From ZC4RG30 sp049841155 (lineage in GTDB: Bacteria > Pseudomonadota > Gammaproteobacteria > Steroidobacterales > Steroidobacteraceae): 64,000 nt of DNA. Shown piece after piece: positions 7,473 through 17,838 of this stretch (position 1 is its first letter; each line of letters begins with the position of its first letter). The DNA lies in the NCBI GenBank assembly GCA_049841155.1, contig JASGHI010000004.1, forward strand, positions 372,001 to 436,000, read 5' to 3'. The position numbers were made by a program, and so were the translations under genes. The notes below the pieces were generated by a model. The model had not been told where the DNA came from and searched no databases. It saw only the letters and a list, made by a program, of their open reading frames with translations.

Positions 7473-8312
7473 TCAGTTGAGGAACTCAGTGTAGATTTGG
7501 GCCGCTTCGGCCAGGCCCTCGGGCGTCTTGCTTGCCTTGACCCAACGACATTCGGAGCCCGCCACCAATTGGCGCATTTCCGGCAGATATCGGAACAGCG
7601 GGTCATCTTCGGCGCAGGTTACCAGCGTTGGTGTGCGGATCAGTGGCAGCCGATCTCGCTTTGGGTGGGATGCGGCAGCACGGTACGACATGTGATATGT
7701 ACCCAGCGCCTTCAACACTTCAACGACGAATTCATGCAGTGTTGCGGCGTCTGGCAACCCGCCGGGGATTACTGCCGAACTGCTGCGGTCATACCAGGGC
7801 CAGAAGAGATATTGGTCGCGGCAGTAGTGCCAAGCCCAATTGAACTGACTGCCCATCAGGTCTGGTTCGATGACCGGCGCATTCTTTGCGAGGTGCTCTT
7901 CCCTTACAGCGTTGTTCCACAGCCCCATTCCGTCGAGGATCAGTTTCCGCACTTGTGTGGGCGCCAGTATCGCCGTCTCCATGGCGATGCTGGCGCCGGT
8001 ATGCGATCCGAACAAGTCGAATTCAGTGATGCCCATGGCGTTTGCCGCCTCGAGCGTGGATTGTGCAAAGTCGAAGATCGTGGGATTTGCAATCGTCAGG
8101 GGAGAAGAATCGCCGTTGCCTCGCGTGTCAAGCGCGATCACCCGTCTGTGCTTCGCCAGATGGGTCAGCAACGGCAGAAGCATTCGTCCCGCACCGGGCG
8201 AGGGGTGCAGCAGTATCAGCGGAACCGACCCTTTTCCGGATTCCCAGTAGTGCATCTGCCCGTCCTGCACATCAACGAATCCGCGGCGAAGTTTGTGTGT
8301 TGCGTTGTTCAT
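7473..8312 (-). CDS. Alpha/beta-hydrolase-fold protein with His at the nucleophile position
   Basis: A 279-aa protein (from ATG 8312) with the hydrolase fold: LLHPSPG oxyanion loop, LDTRGNGDS, and an elbow reading G-S-H-T-G (102-106). In the canonical G-x-S-x-G elbow the central residue is Ser, Asp or Cys; here it is His. The usual acid is present (CAEDDPL) but the C-terminal GH motif with the catalytic His is not obvious. It may be a non-hydrolytic member, a cofactor-free oxygenase-like enzyme, or use another nucleophile. I prefer ATG 8312 over 8342 because TAGAAT lies exactly 7 nt upstream with no Shine-Dalgarno. It faces the uptake operon and shares its lower GC. Confidence 0.85.
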   Translation of the reverse strand: MNNATHKLRRGFVDVQDGQMHYWESGKGSVPLILLHPSPGAGRMLLPLLTHLAKHRRVIALDTRGNGDSSPLTIANPTIFDFAQSTLEAANAMGITEFDLFGSHTGASIAMETAILAPTQVRKLILDGMGLWNNAVREEHLAKNAPVIEPDLMGSQFNWAWHYCRDQYLFWPWYDRSSSAVIPGGLPDAATLHEFVVEVLKALGTYHMSYRAAASHPKRDRLPLIRTPTLVTCAEDDPLFRYLPEMRQLVAGSECRWVKASKTPEGLAEAAQIYTEFLN

Positions 8313-8319
8313 GAGCCGG

Positions 8320-8325
8320 ATTCTA
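8320..8325 (-). promoter_or_regulatory. Candidate leaderless -10 box TAGAAT for the hydrolase gene
   Basis: TAGAAT matches TATAAT at five of six positions and ends 7 nt before ATG 8312. No ribosome-binding site lies between, so transcription would begin at or next to the start codon. Confidence 0.5.
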
Positions 8326-8420
8326 CACCGGAGGTAATTCATTAAGAAGTAAATGAATTGATTTTTTTGTCTCGTCGCAGCGAATCACGTCATCCGTGAT
8401 CCGCCGTCCGGTCGTGCCCG

Positions 8421-8876
8421 TCAGCGCACGGCGTAGGGCGATGGAGGCTTGATCGTCCGCAGCACCAAGCGTGACGACGCATCCTTCACGCCGCGCAGTT
8501 TCAGCAGGCGAGTGTCGATGAAGTCGGCATAGGCGGAGAGGCTGGGGGCGACAACTTCCAGCACGAAGTCGACCGAGCCGCTGACCATGTAGCAGCTCAG
8601 TACTTCCGGCATGGCCGTAACGCGCTTCAAAAACTGCTCGACATGGTCGGGATTCGCGCGGTCCGCGTTCACTTCGACGAAGGCACGCACTTCGTGGCCG
8701 AGTTTCTGCGCATCGAGCACCGCGCGGTAGCCGGCGATGACGCCCGAGGCTTCGAGCGCCTGGATCCGCCGCAGCGTGGCGCTCGACGACAATGCGATGC
8801 GTTCTGCCAGCGCGGCCACGCTGATGCGGCCTTCGACCTGCAGGTGAGCAAGGATCTCGCGGTCGTACCGGTCCAC
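8421..8876 (-). CDS. Lrp/AsnC-family transcriptional regulator
   Basis: Starting at GTG 8876 (AGGAG 6 nt upstream) the product is 151 aa. It has an N-terminal helix-turn-helix (DREILAHLQVEGRISVAALAERI, then SSSATLRRIQALE) and a C-terminal RAM/AsnC ligand-binding fold (about 65-145). The family senses amino acids and often controls an adjacent divergent gene. Here that gene encodes a 4-hydroxyphenylpyruvate-dioxygenase-like protein, so an aromatic amino acid or keto acid effector is plausible. An upstream extension to an ATG at 8927 is possible but would run through the AT-rich control region. Confidence 0.9.
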   Translation of the reverse strand: MDRYDREILAHLQVEGRISVAALAERIALSSSATLRRIQALEASGVIAGYRAVLDAQKLGHEVRAFVEVNADRANPDHVEQFLKRVTAMPEVLSCYMVSGSVDFVLEVVAPSLSAYADFIDTRLLKLRGVKDASSRLVLRTIKPPSPYAVR

Positions 8877-8892
8877 GTAGTTCTCCTCGTTC

Positions 8893-8909
8893 GAGCAATA
8901 ATAATGCTC
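8893..8909. promoter_or_regulatory. Lrp/AsnC-type operator candidate
   Basis: GAGCA-N7-TGCTC with an ATAATAA centre resembles the Lrp-type pattern of short inverted arms around an AT core. A weaker GCAC-N7-GTGC lies at 8924-8938. Both are in the AT-rich 154-bp gap between the divergent lrp-like and VOC genes. Confidence 0.5.
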
Positions 8910-9030
8910 TAAAAACATAATATGCACAATAAACGTGCGCTATATGGACGTAACACACACTATTTTGCAATACGTGTCTGCCGGCACCTGCCTACCATGA
9001 AGGTCTTCTTCAATGCTGCGAGGTCCGGTC

Positions 9031-9684
9031 ATGTCACAGCTCCGAAAAGTCGACCATGTCTCCTACGCCTGCGCTTCGGGCATGATCGAGAAATGGGCCT
9101 GGTTCCACATCGAAGTGGAAGGCGGCACGCTGATCAAGCGCATCGACGATGCGCGGCCGGGCGATCCGGACAGCAGCATGAAGATCTGGTGCATCGACTA
9201 CGGCGATTTCGGCATTGCCCTCATCGAAGGCATCGACCGCGCGCAGAAGTCCCAGGTCACGAGTTTCGTTGAACGGCATGGCGACCATGCCTGCCAGCAC
9301 GTGGCCTACGACTGCTATGACCTCGATGCCTTCATCGCGCGCATGAAGTCGATGGGCGGGCATCCGCGCGGCGGCGTGCTGGTGCAGGACGACGGCTTTG
9401 GCATCCTGAAGCAGATGTTCGCCAAGGGGTATGCCAGTGGCCATGCCGGCGAAGCTTCGTTCCCCGAGTACTGCCAGCGCCCCGACCCGGCGAACTCCGA
9501 CCGCGATGTGGAGATCACATTCTCCGAGCGCGCCGGCGGCGAGTTCTACAAGCAGGTGCAGGACGCCATCAACGAGAACGATCAGGAGCCGTTCTTCGAC
9601 TTTTCCCGCATGCCTGCCAACTGGAAGGTGCCGCCGGAGCAGCCCAAGCTCAAGGGCACCCAGGCCGCGGCACGGGCGAACTGA
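9031..9684 (+). CDS. VOC-family protein resembling the C-terminal domain of HPPD
   Basis: From ATG 9031 (GAGG 7 nt upstream) it encodes 217 aa. VDHVSYA (H9), CQHVAYD (H90) and FPEYCQR (E146) form the His-His-Glu iron site found in 4-hydroxyphenylpyruvate dioxygenase and its relatives; the spacing fits the two beta-alpha-beta-beta-beta halves. The protein is much shorter than HPPD (about 350 aa), so it is probably a dioxygenase-like paralogue and not the tyrosine pathway enzyme itself. The Lrp/AsnC gene diverges from it and probably regulates it. The exact substrate is unknown. Confidence 0.75.
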   Translation: MSQLRKVDHVSYACASGMIEKWAWFHIEVEGGTLIKRIDDARPGDPDSSMKIWCIDYGDFGIALIEGIDRAQKSQVTSFVERHGDHACQHVAYDCYDLDAFIARMKSMGGHPRGGVLVQDDGFGILKQMFAKGYASGHAGEASFPEYCQRPDPANSDRDVEITFSERAGGEFYKQVQDAINENDQEPFFDFSRMPANWKVPPEQPKLKGTQAAARAN

Positions 9685-9700
9685 AGTCCGGACGGGCTGA

Positions 9701-12541
<2,841 letters not shown>

Positions 12542-12711
12542 ATTCTCGGTGGCCCCCGCAAGGGGGCGGGCAGCAAGCCAATTGATTACTATAGCCTCCG
12601 GAACCGCCCCGGCAGCGTCTTTCTCCCCCTTCCCGCCAGGTAAGGAGGGTGGGCGGGCCTTCGGCGGCGGGCCCACACTGCCCGGTACACAGTCTTTCCC
12701 AGGGGTTTCAC

Positions 12712-13197
12712 ATGGCGCGCGGCATCAACAAGGTCATTCTCATCGGCAATCTCGGTCAGGATCCGGAGACCCGCTCCACGCCGGGCGGCGCCACGGTGAC
12801 CAACATCCGCATCGCCACCAGCGAGAGCTGGCGCGACAAGCAGTCGGGCGAGATGAAAGAGCAGACCGAATGGCACACCGTGGTGCTGTGGAACAAGCTC
12901 GGCGAGATCGCCGGCGAATACCTCAAGAAAGGTTCGCAGGTATACATCGAGGGCCGGCTGCGTACCCGCAAGTGGCAGGACAAGCAGGGCAACGACCGTT
13001 ACACCACCGAGGTCGTCGCCAGTGAAATGCAGATGCTGGGCGGCCGCGGCGGTGGTGCAGGTGCACCCATGGAATCGCGCGACAGCCGCGATCCGGCCTC
13101 CGAAGGCTATGGCGCCGCTTCGGGCGGCCGCAGCGAAGGCGGTGCGCGCGGCGGGGCGGGCACGGCCAGTGATTTCGACGACGACATCCCTTTTTGA
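12712..13197 (+). CDS. ssb: Single-stranded DNA-binding protein
   Basis: 161 aa. An OB-fold (about 1-110, beginning ARGINKVILIGNLGQDPE) is followed by a Gly/Arg-rich linker and the acidic tip DFDDDIPF, which recruits replication and repair proteins. AGGGG lies before ATG 12712. It coats single-stranded DNA in replication and repair. It sits head to head with uvrA and 30 bp before fnr on the same strand. Confidence 0.98.
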   Translation: MARGINKVILIGNLGQDPETRSTPGGATVTNIRIATSESWRDKQSGEMKEQTEWHTVVLWNKLGEIAGEYLKKGSQVYIEGRLRTRKWQDKQGNDRYTTEVVASEMQMLGGRGGGAGAPMESRDSRDPASEGYGAASGGRSEGGARGGAGTASDFDDDIPF

Positions 13198-13227
13198 GCG
13201 CATGCCAGTGCGCGCACCATCGTCGTC

Positions 13228-14007
13228 ATGACCGACACTCCCGGCGCCTCCGACCTGCCGGCGGACTATTCGCTGCTGCGCCGCAGCTGCGAACCCTGCA
13301 CCCTGCGCCAGTTCTGCGCGCAGGCGGAGCTGCGCTTCGAGGAAGTGCGGCGCCGGGGCATGTTCGGCCGGCGCGAGCCGCTGGCGCGCGGCGAACGGCT
13401 GTTCCGGCCCGGCGACATGCAGGCTGCGGTTTACGTGGTGCGCAGCGGAGCGCTCAAGACCGTGGTCGGCACGGCCGACGGCGAGGACTGCATGCTGGGC
13501 TTCCATTTGCCCGGCGAACTCGTGGGCCTCGATGCGCTGGCCTCCGGCCAGCACCAGTGCGAGGCCATTGCGCTGGTGAATTCCCAGGTCTGCGCCATCC
13601 CCTATGCAGGCCTCGCCGGACTTACCGCGGGGGAGCCGGAGCTGAACCGCCGCCTGCTCGGGGTGTTCGGTGGCGCACAGTGCGGCCACGCGCATGTGCA
13701 GATGCTGGTGCGACGCCAGGCGGATGAGCGCATCGCGATGTTCCTGCTGGACATGCAGCAGCGCTATCGGCGCATGGGCGGGACGCACGCGAAGATCATG
13801 CTGCCCATGTCGCGCGAGGACGTGGCGCGCTACCTGGGCCTGGCGCTGGAGACGGTCAGCCGCGGCCTGTCGCGCCTGCAGGACCTCGGCATCATCGCGG
13901 TGGCCGGCCGGCAGATCGAGGTGCTCGATCATGCGGCGCTGACACAGCTGGCGGGTTCCCCGCCGGATGCCGGCCACGGCGACGAGCCGCTGGACCAGCG
14001 GGCGTAG
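13228..14007 (+). CDS. fnr: FNR-type oxygen-sensing transcriptional regulator
   Basis: A 259-aa CRP/FNR protein with the [4Fe-4S] ligand set: C21, C24 and C30 in SCEPCTLRQFC, plus the later cysteine in NSQVCAIPY. These correspond to C20, C23, C29 and C122 of E. coli FNR. The recognition helix reads LETVSRGLSRLQ, keeping the E..SR contacts with TTGAT. Without oxygen the cluster drives dimerisation and activation. It ends 9 bp from the TauE-like gene at the tail of the cbb3 cluster. A perfect FNR box lies at the cluster's head, so ccoN is its probable target. Confidence 0.95.
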   Translation: MTDTPGASDLPADYSLLRRSCEPCTLRQFCAQAELRFEEVRRRGMFGRREPLARGERLFRPGDMQAAVYVVRSGALKTVVGTADGEDCMLGFHLPGELVGLDALASGQHQCEAIALVNSQVCAIPYAGLAGLTAGEPELNRRLLGVFGGAQCGHAHVQMLVRRQADERIAMFLLDMQQRYRRMGGTHAKIMLPMSREDVARYLGLALETVSRGLSRLQDLGIIAVAGRQIEVLDHAALTQLAGSPPDAGHGDEPLDQRA

Positions 14008-14016
14008 GCCCGAGGA

Positions 14017-14742
14017 TCAACCGCTGGCGGGCAGGCAGCCCAGCGCCGCGAGCGCTGTGTGCAGCGCCGGCACCTTCATCAGCAGCGGCGCGGTCAGCGT
14101 GACCAGACCCGCCAGCATCACGAAGCTGCCCGCAGCGATGCGCCACGGTTCGCGCTGCAGGGCCTGGCCGATGCGTGCGCCGCTCCAGGTCAGCGGTACC
14201 ATCACCGGCAAGGTGCCGAGCCCGAAGGCGAGCATGATCATGGCGCCGTCCAGCGCCCGGCTCTGCAGCCAGGCGGCAGCCAGCACGGTGGTGGACAGGC
14301 CGCAGGGCAGGAACCCCCAGACGATGCCGGCCGCCATGCGCCGCAACGGCGTGTCGGCGGGAAGCAGCCGGCGCTGCAGCGGCTGCAGCAGACGCTGCCA
14401 CAGGCGGCCGGGCGCGCCGGGCAGCGTGAAGCGGTCGCGCGGCAGCAGCAGGCGCAGTGCCGTGATCACCAGCACCAGCCCCACCGCAGTGCGCAGGGTC
14501 AGCAGCAGCGTCTGGGAGCGGGCCAGCGTCACGATGCCATGTCCCAGCCCGCCGGCCACGGCGCCCGCGACGGTGTAGGCCATGATGCGCCCGACATTGG
14601 GCTCCAGCGCATCCAGCCAGTGCGAGCGGCCACTCATGCCCGAGAAGCCGGTGGCGATGCCGCCGCACATGACGGCGCAGTGCCCGCCGCCCATGAGGCC
14701 GCTGAGAAAGGCGCTGGCGAGCACCAGCAGGCTGGCGCTCAT
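14017..14742 (-). CDS. TauE/SafE-like membrane protein at the end of the cco cluster
   Basis: 241 aa with about six membrane segments. The glycine-rich start GLMGGGHCAVMCGG and a later WGFLPCGL are typical of the family often found beside ccoS in gammaproteobacteria. The conserved GHC...MCGG and PCG cysteines suggest metal handling, possibly copper for oxidase assembly. This role is inference; the family is annotated as sulfite exporter-like. Its ATG overlaps the ccoS stop (ATGA). Confidence 0.85.
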   Translation of the reverse strand: MSASLLVLASAFLSGLMGGGHCAVMCGGIATGFSGMSGRSHWLDALEPNVGRIMAYTVAGAVAGGLGHGIVTLARSQTLLLTLRTAVGLVLVITALRLLLPRDRFTLPGAPGRLWQRLLQPLQRRLLPADTPLRRMAAGIVWGFLPCGLSTTVLAAAWLQSRALDGAMIMLAFGLGTLPVMVPLTWSGARIGQALQREPWRIAAGSFVMLAGLVTLTAPLLMKVPALHTALAALGCLPASG

Positions 14743-14906
14743 TCGGGATCCTTGCGTTCCGGATCCGCATGCTCGTCGGCCAGGATGTCCAGCGGCGGCG
14801 TGTCCAGATCCTCGAACTGGTTGCTGCGCACCGCCCAGATGAAGGCGCCGATGGCCGCCACCAGCAGCATCACGCTCAGGGGGATGAGCAGCAGCAGGAT
14901 GTTCAC
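14739..14906 (-). CDS. ccoS: cbb3 oxidase maturation protein CcoS
   Basis: A 55-aa protein starting at GTG 14906. One N-terminal membrane helix (NILLLLIPLSVMLLVAAIG) is followed by FIWAVRSNQFEDLD, which matches the CcoS signature (W.v...QFdDl.), and a polar tail. CcoS is needed for insertion of heme and copper into CcoN. Both ends overlap neighbours: the GTG overlaps the ccoI stop and its TGA overlaps the start of the TauE-like gene. Confidence 0.93.
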   Translation of the reverse strand: MNILLLLIPLSVMLLVAAIGAFIWAVRSNQFEDLDTPPLDILADEHADPERKDPE

Positions 14907-17347
14907 TGCGGAATCTTCCTCGACAGGCGCAGCGCATTGAGGGTGACGGTGAGCGACGAGCTCACCATTGCGATGGCCGCGAGCGATGGGCGCACCAGCC
15001 CCAGCGCGGCCAGCGGCAATGCCACGAGATTGTAGGCCAGCGCCAGAGCCAGGTTCTCGCGCACGATGCGCCGCATGCGGCGCGCCAGCTGCAAAGCCTG
15101 CGGGATGCGCTGCAGGGAATCCTGCGTCATCACCAGGTCCGCGGCATGGCGCGCCAGCGAGGCGCCCTCGGCCATCGCGATCGACACATCGGCGCCGCCC
15201 AGCACCGGCGCGTCGTTGAGTCCGTCGCCCACCATGGCGACCACGGCGCCCTGCGCCTGCAGTGCGCGCACGCGCGCGAGCTTGTCGTCCGGCAGCAGCC
15301 GCGCTGCGCTGTTCTGCGCCGGCAGCGCCAGCGCCGCCGCGAAGCGCTGCACCGCGGCCTCGCCGTCACCGCTGTACAGATGCAGCCGGATGCCGGCGGC
15401 ACGCAGCGCTGCCAGCGCTGCCGCGGCATCCGGCCTGGTCTCTTCGCGCAATGCGAAACGCGCAATGGCCCGCTGGCTGCCATCGGCACCGAGTTCTCCC
15501 AGCCACACGGCACCATCATCGGCGCGGCCGGCGGCGAAGGCCGCGGTGCCGATGCGCAGCATCCGGCCCTGCACCTGCCCGCAGATGCCGGCGCCGGGTA
15601 TCACCCGCAGCTGCGTGGCGGGCGCCGCGGCGGCAGTGTCGGCAAATGCGGTGGCCAGGGGATGACGCACGCCGGCCTCCAGTGCGGCGGCCAGCGCCAG
15701 CGCGTGGCCGGCGTCGTCGTCGGCGAATAGCTGCGTATCGGCCACGGACCAGCGGCCGCTGCCCAGCGTGCCGGTCTTGTCGAACACGAAGTCGGTGACG
15801 CGCGCCAGCGTGTCGAGTGCGTCCGGCCGCGCGGGCAGCACGCCGAGCCGCGACAGCGCGGCCTGAGCCGCCGCCGTTGCGGCCGGAATGGACAACGACA
15901 GCGCGCAGGGGCAGCTGATCACCAGCAACGCCAGCGTCACCTCGAAGGCTCGCGAGGGATCGATGCGCAGCCAGGCCAGCGCGGTGATCGCGGCAATGAA
16001 GGCCAGCGCAAGGACGAAATGCGTGGCCACGCGGTTGGCGAGGCGCGCGATGCGCGGCCGGGTTTCCTGCGCCCGCTGCACCATCTGCGCCAGCGCCGAC
16101 AGGCGCGTGGCGCTGCCGGTGGCGGTGACCTCGATGCGCACCGGCGCATCCGGACAGAAAGTGCCGGCAAAGACCGCCGCGCCTGGCGCATGCGCCACCG
16201 GCTGGCTCTCGCCGGTGAGCAGCGCCTCGATGAAGGCCGCGGGCGCATCGAGCAGCCGGCCATCCGCGGGTACGGTTTCGCCGGCTGCCACGTGCAGGCG
16301 GTCGCCGATGGCGAGGCGCATGACCGGCACGGTCTCCAGGCGGTCCGCGTCGGCCTCGCGCACGGCCAGCATGGGCTGCGCCTGGGCGAGCCGGTCCACA
16401 TGGTCGTTGGCGATGAGCCGCACGCGCTGTTCGAGCATGCGCGCGACCAGCAGCACGAACACGAACATCACCGCGGCGTCGTACCAGACCTGCGGGCCGC
16501 CGCGCAGTGTCTCGAAGGTGCTGCCACCCCAGGCCAGCAATGTGGAGCTCGCGATCAGCGTATCCATGCCCAGCGCGCGTTCGCGGATTTCGCGCCAGGC
16601 GCCGGTGAGGAAGGGCCAGCCTGACCAGAACACCACCGGCGTCGAGATCAGGAAGGTGATCCAGCGGAAGAAGTCGCGCGTGGCGGGAGCCATCTGCGCC
16701 GCGGCATCCAGGTACAGCACCTCGGCGAACATCATGGCCTGCATGCTGGCAAGCCCGGCGAGGCCCACCCGCAGCAGCATGCGGCGGCGTTCGGCGCGCC
16801 GCGCGCGCTCCCGCGCCGCGTCGCTGGCGAGGAACGGCCGGTAACCCAGCGACAGCAGCCTTCGCAGCACCTGAGACAGCCGCCCCCGCGCCGGATCCCA
16901 CGCCAGGCGGATGCGGCCGGTGACGGCGTTGGCGCAGACTTCGCGCACTCCGGGTTCGCGGGCCAGTGCCCGGTCTATGAGCCAGGCGCAGGCGGCGCAG
17001 CGCATGCCGTCCACCAGCAGCACGATTTCGCGGCCTCCGGCCACGGCCCGTGCATGCGGCCCGATGATGTCCTCCTGGTCCCATGCGGCGAGGTCGGTGT
17101 CGTCTGCGGTGACGCGGCTTCCCCGGTCGCTGCGCAGGCGGTAGTAATCCTCCAGCCGGGCATCCTGGATCCACTGCGCGGCCGCGGCACAGCCCGTGCA
17201 GCAGAACTGCCGCGGCCTGCCTGAGGCGCTGACGGACACCGGGCTGGCGGGCAGCATCTCGCCGCAGTGAAAGCAGGCAGCGGCGGCAGAAGCGGCAGGA
17301 CGCTCCGCGACCGGCGCTGCAGCCAGCGTCGCGGTGTTGCTGCTCAT
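14903..17347 (-). CDS. ccoI: Copper-translocating P1B-type ATPase CcoI/FixI
   Basis: 814 aa from ATG 17347. The order is a Cys-rich N-terminal region (CFHCGE ... CCTGC, 25-53), a heavy-metal-binding domain with GMRCAAC (114-120), membrane helices with the CPC ion-path motif (ISCPCALS), the phosphorylation site FDKTGT, and hinge GDGLNDAP. It exports Cu(I) to the periplasmic side for cbb3 oxidase assembly. It overlaps ccoH at its start and ccoS at its end, so it belongs to one translationally coupled chain. Confidence 0.97.
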   Translation of the reverse strand: MSSNTATLAAAPVAERPAASAAAACFHCGEMLPASPVSVSASGRPRQFCCTGCAAAAQWIQDARLEDYYRLRSDRGSRVTADDTDLAAWDQEDIIGPHARAVAGGREIVLLVDGMRCAACAWLIDRALAREPGVREVCANAVTGRIRLAWDPARGRLSQVLRRLLSLGYRPFLASDAARERARRAERRRMLLRVGLAGLASMQAMMFAEVLYLDAAAQMAPATRDFFRWITFLISTPVVFWSGWPFLTGAWREIRERALGMDTLIASSTLLAWGGSTFETLRGGPQVWYDAAVMFVFVLLVARMLEQRVRLIANDHVDRLAQAQPMLAVREADADRLETVPVMRLAIGDRLHVAAGETVPADGRLLDAPAAFIEALLTGESQPVAHAPGAAVFAGTFCPDAPVRIEVTATGSATRLSALAQMVQRAQETRPRIARLANRVATHFVLALAFIAAITALAWLRIDPSRAFEVTLALLVISCPCALSLSIPAATAAAQAALSRLGVLPARPDALDTLARVTDFVFDKTGTLGSGRWSVADTQLFADDDAGHALALAAALEAGVRHPLATAFADTAAAAPATQLRVIPGAGICGQVQGRMLRIGTAAFAAGRADDGAVWLGELGADGSQRAIARFALREETRPDAAAALAALRAAGIRLHLYSGDGEAAVQRFAAALALPAQNSAARLLPDDKLARVRALQAQGAVVAMVGDGLNDAPVLGGADVSIAMAEGASLARHAADLVMTQDSLQRIPQALQLARRMRRIVRENLALALAYNLVALPLAALGLVRPSLAAIAMVSSSLTVTLNALRLSRKIPQ

Positions 17348-17838
17348 GGTGTCTGCAACAGCGGCGCCAACAGTGCCGAGACTTGATCGCGTGGCAGGCG
17401 GGCGGTGAGCCGCCACGCGCCGCTGGCCGGCGCCAGCTGCAGGTTCCAGTCGTGCGTGGTGTCGACGTGGGCGCTGGCGCGCCACATGCCATCGGCGGGT
17501 TGCAGCTGCAGCGTTACATCGTGCGCTGCCTGCAGTGGATGGGCGAGGGTGAGCTGCAGCGCTTCCCGCGGCAATGTGCCGGATACCGGACGCAGTTCGA
17601 CCGCATCCTGTGTCAGGCGCAGATGGGCGGACAGCCCCAGCTCGCGCGCCCTCATGTCGGGCGAGAGGTCGGTCTGCTGGATCTGGCCGGTGCGCTGCAC
17701 CTCGTCGCTGACCGTATCAGCCGTACCGGGCCCGCCGTAGAGGATGACCATGGTGATGCCCGCAACCACCGTGATGGCGGGCAGTCCCATCACCAGCCAC
17801 ATCATGGGTTCCCGCCAGGCGCGTGAGGGTTCGTTCAT
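17344..17838 (-). CDS. ccoH: FixH/CcoH family cbb3 oxidase assembly protein
   Basis: 164 aa. A short cytoplasmic start (MNEPSRAWREP), one transmembrane helix (about 12-35) and a periplasmic beta-rich domain end at PLLQTP. Similarity is to FixH, needed for stable assembly of the oxidase. The start overlaps the ccoG stop by 4 bp and the end overlaps ccoI by 4 bp, the usual ccoGHIS order. Confidence 0.88.
   Translation of the reverse strand: MNEPSRAWREPMMWLVMGLPAITVVAGITMVILYGGPGTADTVSDEVQRTGQIQQTDLSPDMRARELGLSAHLRLTQDAVELRPVSGTLPREALQLTLAHPLQAAHDVTLQLQPADGMWRASAHVDTTHDWNLQLAPASGAWRLTARLPRDQVSALLAPLLQTP

Noticed and set aside
8384..8400. ATCACG/CGTGAT hairpin after the lrp-like gene
   Set aside because: The T-run lies on the wrong side for either strand to act as an intrinsic terminator of the neighbouring gene.
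8313..8420. Integration boundary (att site) at the end of the lower-GC block
   Set aside because: No tRNA gene, integrase or flanking direct repeat was seen; only the composition changes.
12676..12692. LexA-box-like CTG...CAG between uvrA and ssb
   Set aside because: The arms are separated by 9 bp, not 10, and the centre is not AT-rich, so it does not fit the SOS box.
12589..13977. A 462-residue minus-strand open frame opposite ssb and fnr
   Set aside because: It has no domain similarity and lies fully antisense to two certain genes; high GC makes long antisense frames common here.
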